Below are positions 24,538 to 37,257 of a DNA stretch of 64,000 nucleotides, in pieces (the stretch's first letter is position 1; the number at the start of each line of letters is the position of its first letter). Source of the DNA: Spirodela intermedia. Taxonomy: Eukaryota > Streptophyta > Magnoliopsida > Alismatales > Araceae. The notes beneath the pieces were generated by a model. It was not told the origin of the DNA. It saw only the letters and a list, made by a program, of their open reading frames with translations, and made no database searches. Where the stretch lies: assembly GCA_902729315.2 (NCBI GenBank), contig LR746273.1:1431001-1495000 (forward strand), given 5' to 3'. A program made the translations under genes and the position numbers.

Positions 24538-27500
24538 GCAAAATTCATCTTGTCCTCAATGTAGATCCATCACAGCTATTAATACCAAAACTAAGAAAGG
24601 TTGGAGGACCTCTTCATTAAAAATTTTAAAGGGAAGGTAATATTAGTTGATGTGTGAAATGCAGTGTTACAGAAATATTCTTTAATGTGCAGAAGCAAAA
24701 AGTTTTATTCAAACTCACTCAAACTAATGACTCCATTTCTTCAATTTGTTGGAGAAAAAATAGTGTAGAAAAGTTTCCAAACAATGATTAAGCTCTTTGA
24801 TTTTCCATCTACTTGTGGATACAACATACTAACTTTTAATCTTCTTTCTTACCTTTTGAAGATTTTTTGTAAGACATGATTGAGAAAAAAAATATCAATC
24901 AATTACAATTAATTTAAAATCTCATGAAGTAAAATGAAGACAGGTTTAAAGACGCTTGCTAGAGACCTTAACTTTGTGTTGCGGGCAAACAACATGTTAC
25001 TCCATATACTTTTTATGCATATCTAGTAAAAATTATTATTCAAATGATTATAAGTTTTCTAAAATCCCAAAGGACTTCCAACCACATTGTCATGATATTC
25101 TTTCAATATTATATGAATCACTTTTGATTATTGTGACATCAATAGTTGGGCCTAATAAGACAATACACTAATTTAAAAAGTACCTAGGTCATACCTTAGC
25201 TTAATATTCCTACTCCTCATATATGAGTACCAATTTTGAATTAACTTTTACTTCCTTTGTGATTTTCTACATAACTATCAGATGACATCACATATGACCA
25301 GTTATTTGCTTTTTTATTCTCTCAAATAACATAGATAATGTGTACAGTGCTTTATTTTTTAAGCATTCATTGTATCAGATTTTTATATTATAATATATAT
25401 AGTTATTTATGATACTTTAGTTGCACATGTTTTCATCCACCTAAGAATTTCAAATTATGTTAATCAACATAGATCAAAAAAGACTTCAATTGCATCAATA
25501 ATTAATATATCTTTATTCTAAATAGAAAAATTAATTCACTCGTGAGTTTGTTTGAACAAAGTTGTGGGTGGCTCTATAATTTATCAAGATTGTTTATTAT
25601 TTAGACCCCATTATTTTCTTGATTTTCATTATATCATGTTAAATAATTTATTTTTACCTTTGCTTTTATTTCTCTATTTTTGTTAAACTCTTTCATTATA
25701 CTCCTTAGAATTGAATTTTAACTCTTGCATCCTTATATTTTTAAAAAATATGTATTTCTCTTAGACTAATGTGTCTAAAGTAATAATTTTCATCTATGAA
25801 GAATTTAACATCTTCATCCTTCTTATTTGAAGTTCTATGTTTGTCAAATTTATTCATCTCTTGCTTCATCTATGAAGATAGTTAGGATAATTTTCTATTA
25901 GCATACATTTGGGGACCTTAATTGAAGATTGTATATATAAATAGAAGTTTTGGAGGACATCATTTGAATCCCAACCCACAATACACAAAAAGTCATTAAT
26001 GGTCAATGTGCTTTAAATAAATGATTAGTAGACCATAAAGAGGCATTATCATGAACCTTCACTTGGGGTTTCTATTTAGAACTAAAAAAAAAGATTCAAT
26101 GTTGTAGGAAATACAAAGTTGATATGAAAAGTTCTTATTTAAGTGTTTTCTCCCAAAGCATTAAAGATGACAATGAAACTCCAGCATCATTTACAACATT
26201 ATGACTAATATTAGGAATGCCATAATTTGTTAAGAGATTATTGAGAAGACACATTTTCTTCCTTCTATCTAAAAACAAATCAAATAAGATAGTAACTGAA
26301 ACCAATCAATGATAGTGAATAGTAATTCAATTTAAAAATTATATGACATTTCCTAAACCACAAGTATACATGATATGGTAGAAACAAACATTATAGAGGA
26401 TTTATGACGTTTAACGTCTTACCTATAGGTTGGATCCTAAAAAAACTTTAGTTTAAATGATTATCTCAACTTAATAACTTATACATTTTTCAAACAATGA
26501 TTCACATTGGAGTCTTATTCTTATATGTCTAAATACTTGAAAGATATTAGGACAACGAAAATTTCATATCATATCACAAATTATGAGGAGTTTGCTTTCA
26601 TATGAGTTCATTTAATTTTTTCTAAGCGATATATAACTTTTATAAGAAGACATAATTTAGCTGCAGAAAAAAACCCCTATGACATACATTATCTTCCCAA
26701 TATGTATTATGTTATCAAGATATATAAAAATAAACTCTGAAGTAAAGTAATGATGATTTTTTTATATGCACTAAATATAATTGATATTGTTGTCTTGCCT
26801 TATAAGGTATATAATGACAAGAAAACATTAAAAGGGTTATGATAGTTTTATCTCTAGATCTACAAAATATTCAAAAATTGAGTTTTATCTAGTGGTAGAA
26901 ACATACTAAACTAATTCATTTCAACTTCAAGATGCAAAATTGTCTATCACATCACTAATCTTTCTTGTTCAATCAAGGTGTACATATATATACTTTAAAT
27001 AATTGGAAGCCAATTACCATCTTTAACTACATCTCCTTATCTAAAGCACAAATGAAGAAAGTTTTTACAAACATGACATTGAAAGGTTGTCTTGAATCAA
27101 ATGTTTGAAAAAAATTATGCTACAAACATGAAGACTTGCTAAGGATATCAAATGCCACTATCATCAAACATTTGAGCAAAATACTTTCTATTTTTAAAAA
27201 ACCAAAAAAAATATTTCTAAGCAAAATAGATACCAATGTTGAGTGCTCTATTCAAATAAGAGGGGGGGGAAAGGGAGTGTGGGTCTTCACACTACTCAAT
27301 ATAGATTAAGGATAAAACATGACTTTACATTGACAACTATTTGCCATTCACCCCTCCTATTAGTATTAGGATGGGCCTTTATGAGTTTTGCTTTAACCAC
27401 CTCACCTTTTTCCCCTCATCTTGGAAGAATGGGCTTTGAGAATTACCTAAGTAGGTTTTCCTTTCTCCACAGCCATTTCTACATCAAGTCATCCCACTAG

Positions 27501-28801
27501 TCTTGCCACCTTTAACTATTACTGTCAAATTCTAGAACTAATCTACACAACACTACTTTTTGTTTAATAGGTGAGGGTCTGGGTGATGTGGGTAGCCTTT
27601 TCTTCATGGGTTTACCCTTCTCCTCCTTCCTTGCCTCTTATTGTCATGTTTTATTTTTTTCTAGAGGTTTGAGGTAGTGGAGGGGGGGGGATTATTGACT
27701 TTTGGTGCTTTCACTCCACTTCCCTAGACTTTCTTCTTTCTTTTCTTCTTTTCTATGGTAGGTGTGTCATAGCTCTATAATTATATAGGCCAACTATTAG
27801 TAAAAAGACCGCGAGGCTCACTATTATCTTGGCTATTTTGATCAAGTCAACTTTAATTCGTTCCATCATTCCACATCCAACAAAGCTGGGGAGATCTTGG
27901 TGAATAATAGATAAGGTGGAGCTCCCTTAATTGCCACCTCCTTCACTTGTAGAGTGCAATCATAGATAGATCAATAACATAGTTTGTAGGCATAGCCCAC
28001 TCCACGGGTTCTTTTTAAACCTTGGTGCAATTATTCCCTTTGATTGTGGGGGGTTGACTCTCTCCTCTCAATGTAGTATAGGGCTAAGACATCTTCATTT
28101 GGAGTGTCTTTGCTCATCTTTGGTGGACAAATTTGACTCTCACTTTTCTTGATCCTTAAGATAATCAAATAATCTTCCTTTGGATGTTGGGGAGGTGTCA
28201 TCTGTCCATGTTACAAATACTTCTTAATTCTCATAGGAGTTATTACATGGTCATGAATAGGTTATCCTTTTGTTTCATGGCTCCCATTTTCTTCCAACAA
28301 TATGTTGGCCCATTTCTTTATATGAACTGATGATGTATCCTACATACAATATGTATGTGCTATAATATTTGCTACCACCATTTTACTAACTTTCACATTT
28401 TATGTCATTATGAATGTATATTTACTGCCACCATTGTGCTCGTATAGACACAAGTGTGTCTCTCGTTTCTTCTCCAAAGCTATTGTATAGTCAAATTTGG
28501 TCAGTTAGTGGTAATAGGGTGATGGCCCTCTATTACTCCTAGTCTTGATCAATTGTCTCTCCATACATTTAAATCGTCAATTTATACTCTCTATAACATA
28601 TTTTTTCTCATATTTATCTATTTTTCTTGTAATTTTCTCCATACCACTGAGCTTTTTATTTCTATTTTTAAATTTTCTCATCTCCCAAATTTCCTCTCCA
28701 TCAATTCAGCCCATGAAAAACTCACTACCTTACATCTCTCTGTCATTTTCATCCCCATGGAGTACATTTGGTCTTCTAAATATCTTACGCATAATCTTAG
28801 T

Positions 28802-28927
28802 TGACAAGAAATGACTAAACCCTAAGATTTGACTAACACTAAATGAAGAGATACATATATTTATATAGGTGGGAGAAGAAAAAGAAATAATAGACCCATG
28901 GGCCACATCAAAGAGACTATTTGAACA
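28802..28927 (-). repeat. 3' LTR of the mini-copia element
   Basis: 126 bases from TGTTCAAATAGTC to TTTCTTGTCA on the minus strand, preceded by the purine tract CTTGAGGGAGAG (28928-28939). A TATA-like CACCTATATAAATA occurs in the middle, as in the partner LTR. Confidence 0.78.
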
Positions 28928-29423
28928 CTCTCCCTCAAGTTAGAACATATAAGACAAACATGCTCAAATTAATACATATAATATCATAAGACACTCATAT
29001 AAGGCTCTTAATGATGGTGTCTATCAATTGGTTAGATGAAGTGATGTGGTGTGGAGATAACATATGTCAAAACTTTGTCATAAGTGTAGTGATAATCAAT
29101 CTCCATGTGTTTGGTCGGCTCATGAAATGTGGAATTCTTGGTGATGAAGATTGATGCTTGATTGTTATAATGTATAGACATGTGTCTGAGAGGTGACACT
29201 CAAACTCTTTAGAAGAGAGCAAAGTCATACAATCTTATATGTTGTCTTAATCATTGCATGATACTCAGCTTCTGTACTAAAGCAAGATACCACATTTTGC
29301 TTCTAAGAGCGTCAAGTGACTTAATTACTACCAACATACATGTAATAGTCAATCGTCGACTTTTGATCTCTTTTGTCACCAACACACCTAGTATGTGAGT
29401 AGGTTTCAGCTTTGATATCAAAT

Positions 29424-29563
29424 TGACAAGAAATAATTAAATTCTAAGATTAAATTAATATTACATAAAGAGATACATGTGTTTATATAGGTGAGAGAAG
29501 AGAGAGAGAGAGAGAGAGAGATAATGAGTCTAAGTGGGCTACATTGAAGAGAATGTTCAAACA
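29424..29563 (-). repeat. 5' LTR of the mini-copia element
   Basis: 140 bases on the minus strand from TGTTTGAACATTC to TTTCTTGTCA, with the same TATA-like CACCTATATAAA. It is longer than its partner mostly because of a (GA)n run (about 29496-29520). The PBS-like sequence (TTGATATCAAAGC on the minus strand, 29410-29422) follows directly. Confidence 0.78.
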
Positions 29564-32500
29564 ATCCTCCTTCCTCTCGTGTAGCACAAACAGATTTCCA
29601 TAAAATTTAGTGGATTCTCTTCATTTCCCTACTCTCTCCCCAATGAAGTTTGTCATACACTTTTCTAATTTTGTGAGGATTCATATTGAGATATCATACA
29701 CTACCATTATGTGTATAAAGATATTACTAAGGACGTGATTAATCAAATATTATTCATGTCCATGAAGAGAGAATTTTGGCATTCTATCCTGCCATCTTAT
29801 TACTAACCTTATTAACTAGGGAATCAAAGTAAGATATTTTTTTAAGGTTTTTGAAAATTGGATATTCTAGATAATCAAAAGGTAAGGCTCACCTCTTTAA
29901 ATTTGTAAAATCCTAGACTTTAAGGAACCAAGATGCCATTTGTCTAATAAATAAAAACTAGATTTTCTCTCATTCACTTGTTGGTCTAATGTTTGTTCAT
30001 ATGCCTTGATGAAGGTGAACAATCTTTGCAATGAGCTTCCTTTGCCATTTAAGAAGACAATAGTGTCATCAACAAATAATGAGTGACCAATTAGTGGGCA
30101 GTCTCTTTTAATAAAGTATGGGTGAATTTTTTACTATTTGAGTAGGTACTTCAGACATATGTTCATAACCTCTTCCGTAATAATAAATAGGAAAGATAAT
30201 AAGGGATCTCTTTGTCTCATGTCTATATGAAAAAAGTGGATGAAGAACTACCTAATAAAAGGAAGAAGTTATTGTATTCAATAGAGGCTTAGATCCACAT
30301 GATTTATTTATCAACAAACCCAAATTTTTCTAAAACTTGATAAAGAAAAGATCATTCTAATTGATCATAAGCCTTTTTCATCTAATTTCAAGATCACATT
30401 TAATCATAAGATGCCAATATAAATAAATTTAATCATTGTTTTGTAAAGTGTTATATTTTTCTAAATTAGTCATTATCTATAAGGCCTCTTGTTCATTTAA
30501 AATACTTGTGAAAAGAATGTGTTTCAGGTGCTTACACATGAGTTTTGAAATCACCTTGTAACAAACATTACACAAACTAATTGGTCTCAAATCGATAAAG
30601 GATTTTAACACTGAAATCTTAAGGATTAATGGTATGAATGTAGATTTTCACAATCGTGGGAGGGAATTTCCTTGACAACTACAAATAGATTAAAATTCAT
30701 TGTGTCCGAGTAACATATAAAGAAATTAACATTTATTCTAGCAGGGCATGGACTCTATCAACCTTCATACTAAACATAATTTTCTTAATTTTTACATTGT
30801 CTGGGGGTCAACAAAACTATTATTTCTAGTCCTATGAAATATATTGAGAAATATATTTGAAAATCACATAATATTTATTTACATGTCTCACCTTAAGAAA
30901 CTCTTTAATCTCATCTTGCTTCCATCATTCAACCACCATCATTCTCATATTTGACACAAATCTTGTAGGAGAGATAAGTATTTCCTAATTTTCATTGTTA
31001 GGTGGAAGAATTTTTGTTACAATCACCTTCTTTTAACCATTTATTATGACTTTTCAACGCCAAAATATTTTATTTTCGATTGTCGCCTCCTCAAATTCAC
31101 CTTTTTTCTTTGTGAGTTATATCCATACCCATTTATCTCATTCCTCTTGTAGTCGTTCCTCCAACTCTTCTATTTATGTTTCAACGGCCTCTAATCTTAA
31201 TTGTACATTCTCAAATACATATTTGTTTGAGTCTCTCAAGGCTTACTTAATGTTCTTAATTTTTTTTGTTTTTTTAGGCCTTTGTACTTTTTGGTTGAAC
31301 TTTTCAGAGGTCACTCTCTTTGTACTTCACACACCTTGTTACATTGGCCACATAACTATCTTGGGCCAAACTTTTTGAGAAGTCCCATCTTAATATTTCA
31401 CACACTCAAGCACTTGAGGTCACATCACATGAGTGTCTCTTGACACTTAGTCGGAACAACTTGGTTCAATATGGGCATTAATGGCATGTTGATTTAGAGC
31501 TTGGTGCATCATTGTACGAGTAGATATGATGCCTTGTAGCACATTTTTTTTTAGTGTAGGAAGTGCCTCTCGACACATTCTTCAAAGATGGCTGGCATGT
31601 GGTGCCTCATGGCACGATGGTGGAGGGGTTAAATATTGACAGCCCCAACTTTTATTTGACAAAATCCTTGATTCCTTCATGACATGTTTGCATATTTTGA
31701 AAATAGAATAAGGATCCACCTAACCTCACACTATTTTTAAACTCAATCAAAATAAGTGAGTAATCAGAGTTGATCCTCAATAAATATTGGGCTTTAATAG
31801 AACACAATTTCATACATTTGGCATTCACCAAGCATCTATCTAATATTGAATAAATTAGTAGATTTTCTTTTGTCCCATTGTACTTAGACAGCACATTATC
31901 CTGGTGTAATGGGTCCAACAAACCTTGGCCATGTATGAATTCATTGAATTCATCCTGATGTGTTCTTATCTCTCTATTTTTCTTAATTTTCTTATAAGTA
32001 AATCTAATGATATTAAAATTACTAGTTATAACCCACATAGTATTGTGAGACCCTCCATGAGCTTAGGGCTTGTCACAGATTACATTTGCAATCATTATCA
32101 TAGGAAGCATAAATAGTGGTGAGTACATATTGTCTTCTATTTATAAATATTACAAATGATGAAAACTGATTTATGTGACACGTATTGGTAACTGTAATGT
32201 GGTTTGCCTAGAATAGTCATATATTGACATTTGGGTTACACCACACATTGTCAAGTCTTAGTTTTCTCTTAATACTATCTAATTTTTCTATTGTCACCAT
32301 TGGTTCTAGAAGAGCTATAATTCCTAATTTGTGTTGACTACTTAGTTTCCTAATTCTACATTGAGTTGGTAGATTTTCAACCCCCTTACAATTTCATACT
32401 AGTGTGTTAATCATCATTCACTATGTATGGTTGAGTCTTGAATTGACTCAACCTCTCAGACCTTCTCATCTCTTGCATGATTTCTCTATGTTCTAAACAC

Positions 32501-34130
32501 GCCATGTGGTCACAGTTACTTTGAGTGCTTTTATTTGTTGAGCCGTATATTTTCTTATATGGTTTATATTCTCTAATTTTTTTCATATCCTATCATTCTT
32601 CTTTGAACAAGCTTTACCTCACCTATAATTATGATATTTTCACAATTATGAAACCTAAGGAATGTTGACTAAGATTATTATATAATTTAAAATTTTAATA
32701 AAATCTTCTCATGTCCAAACTCTATGACCAATTCTAGATAACTTTGATAACACTTAGAGGTGCAATCAAACTTAATCATTTTAGTATCAGAAGCTCAATC
32801 TCACTTTGATTCATAGAATTTTTCTTTGACACAAAAGGTTATTTAAATCACTTGATTATTGGTTAATGTTTGAATGCTTGCACTAGTATCAAAATAGACA
32901 ACAAAACTGAATAATTCTTTTACATGTCTCACAATTACACTAATATCTCTATTAACATTTAATCATGTAATTTATACATTTAATTATATAAGTTCAATGA
33001 TTATCTAATCACACTATTCCAACTAAAAGTGATGTTAAAATAAATAGATATGTTATGTCTAATAAATACATCTGATCAATACTAAAATGTTAAGATATTC
33101 CTCTCTCTAAAAAGTTAATCAACATTTATTAGTTAATTGAAAATACAGAAATCAATCCTTTGTAAATGTGTCCCATCTAAGGGATCATGTTTGGCCATAG
33201 ATTTATGTTTCTAGTGTTCAAGCCTCTATAGAGGTTGAGTTTAGATTATTTTATGGGCTTTAATTCTCAAGTAACTTGTATGAATTTAGACTAATTGATT
33301 TAAAATCTGACCTCTACTCTTATATATGGATTTAATATTTTGATAAAATTGGTCTCAAAAACTTATTTTAGCTGTTTTTTCATTGATTTTAACATAAATT
33401 TGAAGTTTCTTCTATAATCTAATGTCAAATCATATTGTTGTATATTTAGAATTTTTTTACATAACTTGTATGTTTTGATGAGTTCTGTCACTTGATTCAA
33501 TTCTATTTTTATTTCTTCTAACTCTTAAAAGAATATCTTCATTTTGTCTACTTAAATCACAAAAATGTTTCTTCTTTAAAACTCACATTCATTATCATAA
33601 ACTTCTTCCTCTCTATCATTCAATTCATCGAGAAGAACAATTATACATTGAAGATAGAGCCATATAAATTACTTCTATTGAATAATGATATTTTTAGTCA
33701 TCATTTTCCCATCTAAGTACCTTATAAGTCTTAACATAATTATTCAACTCAAATCTTGTTGGTAGTTATAAGACACTGTATTATAGAATGTCTCATTTAA
33801 TTTCTTGTCCATTCTTCTTTCTTACTTTTAATTATCCTTCCATGATATTGTATTTGATTCCTTTATTCATTCATTTTAATTCCTTCTATTCCTTTATCCT
33901 CCCATGACTTTTAATTGTCACCTCACTTGATTTGACTTCCACAATTCATCTAATATTTTGAGTATTTGAGTCATACCTTGAGATAGATTATTTATTATTT
34001 TTTTGAATTTGGTAGTTATTTTAACTCAAACTCAATCTTGTAGTATCTGCAACACTTTTGTTACTTGTTCCATCTCCTTCTATAGGTGCTCAAACTTTGT
34101 CTTGTTAGTCTTTGATGACATCTAAATTTT

Positions 34131-34142
34131 GTTCTGGTACCA
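34131..34142 (-). other. Primer binding site of the gypsy element
   Basis: Minus strand TGGTACCAGAAC, 10 of 12 matches to the plant initiator-Met tRNA PBS (TGGTATCAGAGC), three bases after the 5' LTR end. Confidence 0.72.
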
Positions 34143-34145
34143 AAT

Positions 34146-34448
34146 TGATAAGATTTTGGAGCACACAAGATAGAAAATAGATTTATATTACAACAAAAAA
34201 GTAAATCATATTAGATTCATCCTAGAGGTCAAACCATAGAGTGCTTGAGTCACAATAGTATCTATTCAAGAAGGTTAATTGTCTCCTACCATATCATTGC
34301 TACCTAAAAGCCTAAAAGTAATCATCTCCCCCTCTCATGCCCAACCCTAATACCCTCATTCATCTTTTTTTTGTCATTTACTCAATTACCCTTGACCTAA
34401 TCATCACCAAATAACCTCAATAATTTACTCATTTTAGATGACATTACA
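34146..34448 (-). repeat. 5' LTR of the gypsy element
   Basis: Minus strand from TGTAATGTCATC to AATCTTATCA, about 303 bases, partner of 24213-24525. The outer boundary was set by aligning to the other LTR and could be off by a few bases. Confidence 0.68.
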
Positions 34449-35375
34449 TGGATAGGGGGCAAACAATTGTCCAAGATAATGATTTTTATAGTTATGCAAG
34501 TCAACTGATCATACTCACCACATAGTTAGTGAATTTGAGTTATGATGTCTAGATGTGAAAAAAGTCAAGGATGATGTGATTCTCATTGTTGACACTTGAA
34601 ACCTAGGCCCGACTCAAGCTTTTGGGCCAGGAACATTCAGTGATGGGCCGGCTAGCCAGGTCCAAGCTGGGCTGAATTTCTTTTCACGCCCAATTTTGGG
34701 ATTAACATTCGAGCTAAACAGACCAGCCAGGCTCTAGGCCTGCCCAGCCAGAGAACGCAGCAGGTTTTACTGAGCCGTGTTGGATACTGCTAGTCCTAAC
34801 AGCCCAATTCAGCCCACAAATCGGAGACTCGTCTCTATTATTTATTATTCTATACGAAATTTTTTCGTTGAATTAATTTCAAAACATAAACTCGGAAAAA
34901 TAGGCTAATATTAACCGCAATTTTGGATAGTATCACTGCGTCGTCTGATAAAAAATCTCCGACCGTCTGATCCGACTGGGACGTCTACCTGATGGGCCGG
35001 TTCTGGACCGGTGGCCAACTCCGAGGGCGGGTGAACCGCCCTCCTCTCCTTCATCCTCGGAGCGGCAACGGCGATATGGTGAAACCGACAGGCCACGTAC
35101 GTGCAGCGTTCGGCCGACAGCTGCCGCCGGCGGCGGACAACCACGGCGTCTCGGCGCCGCTCCGGTGGACGACCAATTACGTCGTGAAGACCATCTCCAT
35201 CTCCGCGTGCTTCGTTGGAAGGTATTTAGTCCGTTGATCTGCCGGCAAATCATACAGCATTATTGCCGCTACCCAGCCTGAATCAATGATCCCGTTGGAT
35301 TTCAGTTCATAACCATCCTTCACATTTTTCCTGAAATATGAATCTTTACGGTATCGCTTGAATTCTTAGCATGCC

Positions 35376-35378
<3 letters not shown>

Positions 35379-35414
<36 letters not shown>
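35379..35414. repeat. (GA)n microsatellite
   Basis: 36 bases of perfect AG dinucleotides upstream of the thaumatin-like gene. Confidence 0.9.
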
Positions 35415-35417
<3 letters not shown>

Positions 35418-35760
35418 GAACAGAGGAGACTAATAATGATTTGGTGGGTTAATCGGGTTAGCAAAATCATATCATAATTTCGAGCTCTGGGTCAGAGATA
35501 TTACTATTTTTAAAAAATATATATCTTTGATGGGTAATCTGTAACGCAAAGATTAGACGAGTATCGGATTTTGTCAGAGCATGCGAGATCTTCTAAATTA
35601 AATTCCGTTTTCAAAAAAAAATCCTTTCATGATTTTGTGTCTGGTACTGTTTCTCCTTCGGCTTTAATGGCGGTGGATGAGCGAGAGGAGCAGAGGATAC
35701 CACCAGTGGGGTCCACACCCATCATCTTCCACTGTCGTCACCTCTGCCCTCTTTCTCTTT

Positions 35761-35769
35761 CTATAAATC
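35761..35769 (+). promoter_or_regulatory. TATA box of the thaumatin-like gene
   Basis: CTATAAATC preceded by a C/T-rich tract, about 105 bases before the ATG. Position and sequence fit a plant TATA box. Confidence 0.6.
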
Positions 35770-35870
35770 ACTCTCGCAGATGATGCTGGTCTTCTCCCCC
35801 TCCCCCCGCCCCGCCTCGATCTCGCCGCCAGTGGTGGTGTGGAGGGTCCTTTGCCGCTCGTCTTCTGCAA

Positions 35871-37257
35871 ATGGGGGGAGGATCGGCGGCATCGACGGCC
35901 TTGGTCGTTCTGTTCCTTCTTCTACTCACATCAGGTAAGGAGGAAGGCGTAAAGTTTACATACATCAGCCAAGTCGGTCGCTAATGGCGAAAGGGACGGC
36001 CTCTGAATCTCTCTGCTCACATTTTTCTTTCTGGGTTTTCCTCAGGAGCTCTCTCGGCAACCTTCACCTTCACCAATAACTGCGAGCAGACGGTCTGGCC
36101 GGGGCTCCTCTCCGGCGCCGGTTCCGCGCCGCTGCCCACCACGGGATTCTCCCTCAACACAGGCGAGTCCAAGTCCCTCCCGGCGCCGGCCGGCTGGTCC
36201 GGCCGCTTCTGGGCCCGCACCCTCTGCGCCGCCGATCCCACCTCCGGCAAGTTCTCCTGCGGGACCGCCGACTGCGGCACGGGCACGGTGGAGTGCTCCG
36301 GCAGCGGGGCCTCGCCGCCGGCCACATTGGCGGAGTTCACCCTCACCGGCGGCGGCGGCAGGGACTTCTTCGACGTGAGCCTCGTCGACGGGTACAACCT
36401 GCCGGTGCTGGTGGCGCCCCGGGGGGTTTCCACCGGCGGCGCGGCGAACAACAGCTGCAGCGCCACTGGCTGCGTCGTGGATCTCAACGGCGCTTGCCCG
36501 TCGGAGCTGAAGGTGAAGGCCAGCGGCGAAGGCGTGGCCTGCCGCAGCGCCTGCGAGGCCTTCGGCAAGCCCGAGTACTGCTGCAGCGGCTCCTTCGCCA
36601 ACCCCAACACCTGCCGGCCCTCCTCCTACTCCAAATTCTTCAAGAACGCCTGCCCCCGAGCCTACAGCTACGCCTACGACGACGGCACCAGCACCTTCAC
36701 CTGCCCCGGCGGCACCAGCTATCTCATTACCTTCTGCCCCACCACCGCCAGGTGAGACCCTGCTTCTGAGTCCAATAGTATCCGCCGTTAACCGACCAGT
36801 AGAGTAGCTTCTAATTTTGGCTGTGAGTGGGGCGATGGCGATGGTTGACCAGTGATGCCTTAGCTGACGATCCCCCCTCCTTCAATGGCCATTGGGCAAG
36901 GCTATGGCGGAGGAGGAGGAGGCCACTGCTGGTTGATGCTGAAATGCTTGTGCCTCTGCCGCCATTGAAGCGGTTCGAGTTCCAATGGCTGTTATAAATG
37001 GGGGCATTTAATCACTACTGACTATTTCCTTCTGTTCATCTCTGCTGTTTGCTCTTCTGCTCGGCAGCCAGAAATCGGCAGGGATGAACCCGCAGGCGAT
37101 CCCAGTTGGGGGCGGCGGAGGCAACGACCCGATTATCTACCAGGGTGGATTCTTATTTAACGGCGCCGCCGCCGGCCGGGAAGCGGCGGCGACGCGTCTG
37201 GCCGTCGCTTCTCTGGCCCTCCTCTCCCTGTCCCAGCTGCTGCTTCCGCTGCTCTGA
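35871..37257 (+). CDS. Thaumatin-like protein (PR-5 family) with GPI-anchor-like tail
   Basis: Three exons: 35871-35934, 36046-36751, 37068-37257; 319 residues, all joins in frame. Members are secreted, disulfide-rich defence or wall proteins, some binding or cutting beta-1,3-glucans. Residues 1-25 are a signal peptide (ALVVLFLLLLTSG). The mature domain starts ATFTFTNNCEQTVWPG and contains the family signature GKFSCGTADCGTGTVEC. I count 16 cysteines, the full large-TLP set, and the acidic cleft residues around AEFTL, FFDVSLVDGYN and YAYDDGTSTF. After the domain a linker leads to a hydrophobic C-terminus (LAVASLALLSLSQLLLPLL), which fits a GPI-anchor signal and membrane attachment. Exon 3 encodes the whole tail, so alternative processing at that junction would change anchoring. 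Confidence 0.93.

Larger units (their letters stand above)
28802..29563 (-). mobile_element. Miniature internally deleted Ty1/copia element
   Basis: A 762-base unit has all terminal parts of a copia element: 5' LTR (29424-29563), a primer binding site, and directly after it the RNase H end of pol, then a polypurine tract and 3' LTR (28802-28927). The coding remnant shows copia RNase H landmarks (RRSTTDYYMYVGSN, CFSTEAEYHAMI). Gag, protease, integrase and RT are missing, so it was mobilised in trans or shrank by deletion. It splits the LINE frame. Several stops are present. Confidence 0.8.
28600..32405 (-). mobile_element. Degenerate LINE (non-LTR retrotransposon) with EN and RT domains
   Basis: On the minus strand the apurinic-like endonuclease starts near 32400 (IRKLSSQHKLGIIALLE) and continues through 32038-31652, with FNEFIHGQGLLDP and RINSDYSLI in place of the usual SDH motif. 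The reverse transcriptase follows: LKKAYDQLEW near 30380, MRQRDPLLSFLFIITEEV at about 30150-30220 and FVDDTIVF near 30070. The frame then runs to EEGG at 29564, is interrupted by a copia insertion, and resumes below 28801 with LRLCVRYLEDQ. Many stops and frameshifts show it is dead. It shares orientation with the surrounding gypsy element. Its true 5' and 3' ends are not resolved. Confidence 0.75.
24213..34448 (-). mobile_element. Degenerate Ty3/gypsy LTR retrotransposon with nested insertions
   Basis: Two diverged direct repeats of 313 and 303 bases bound about 10.2 kb; both end in TG...CA. Next to the higher-coordinate copy lies a primer binding site and next to the lower copy a polypurine tract, so the element points along the minus strand. 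After the PBS the minus strand opens with a gag-like N-terminus (MSSKTNKTKFEH, then QVTKVLQILQD) near 34120-33800, broken by stops. A patch near 26180-26240 faintly resembles the integrase stretch around YGIPxxI. No intact open frame remains. A LINE and a small copia derivative lie inside. I see no clear target-site duplication (GTTAT versus TGGAT). Confidence 0.7.
34449..35870. other. Intergenic region upstream of thaumatin-like gene
   Basis: 34600-34830 has a cluster of GGCCCA/TGGGCC-type motifs. 34930-35250 is GC-rich with open frames on both strands but no recognisable protein. 35379-35414 is a (GA)n microsatellite. The final 120 bases are the thaumatin-like promoter and leader. Confidence 0.4.

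Noticed and set aside
27550-28250. Candidate gag or LINE ORF1 region on the minus strand
   Set aside because: Only vague resemblance in short pieces; too degraded to assign to an element type.
29496-29520. CRISPR-like or satellite array in the AT-rich block
   Set aside because: It is a plain (GA)n microsatellite inside a copia LTR; no spaced direct repeats exist.
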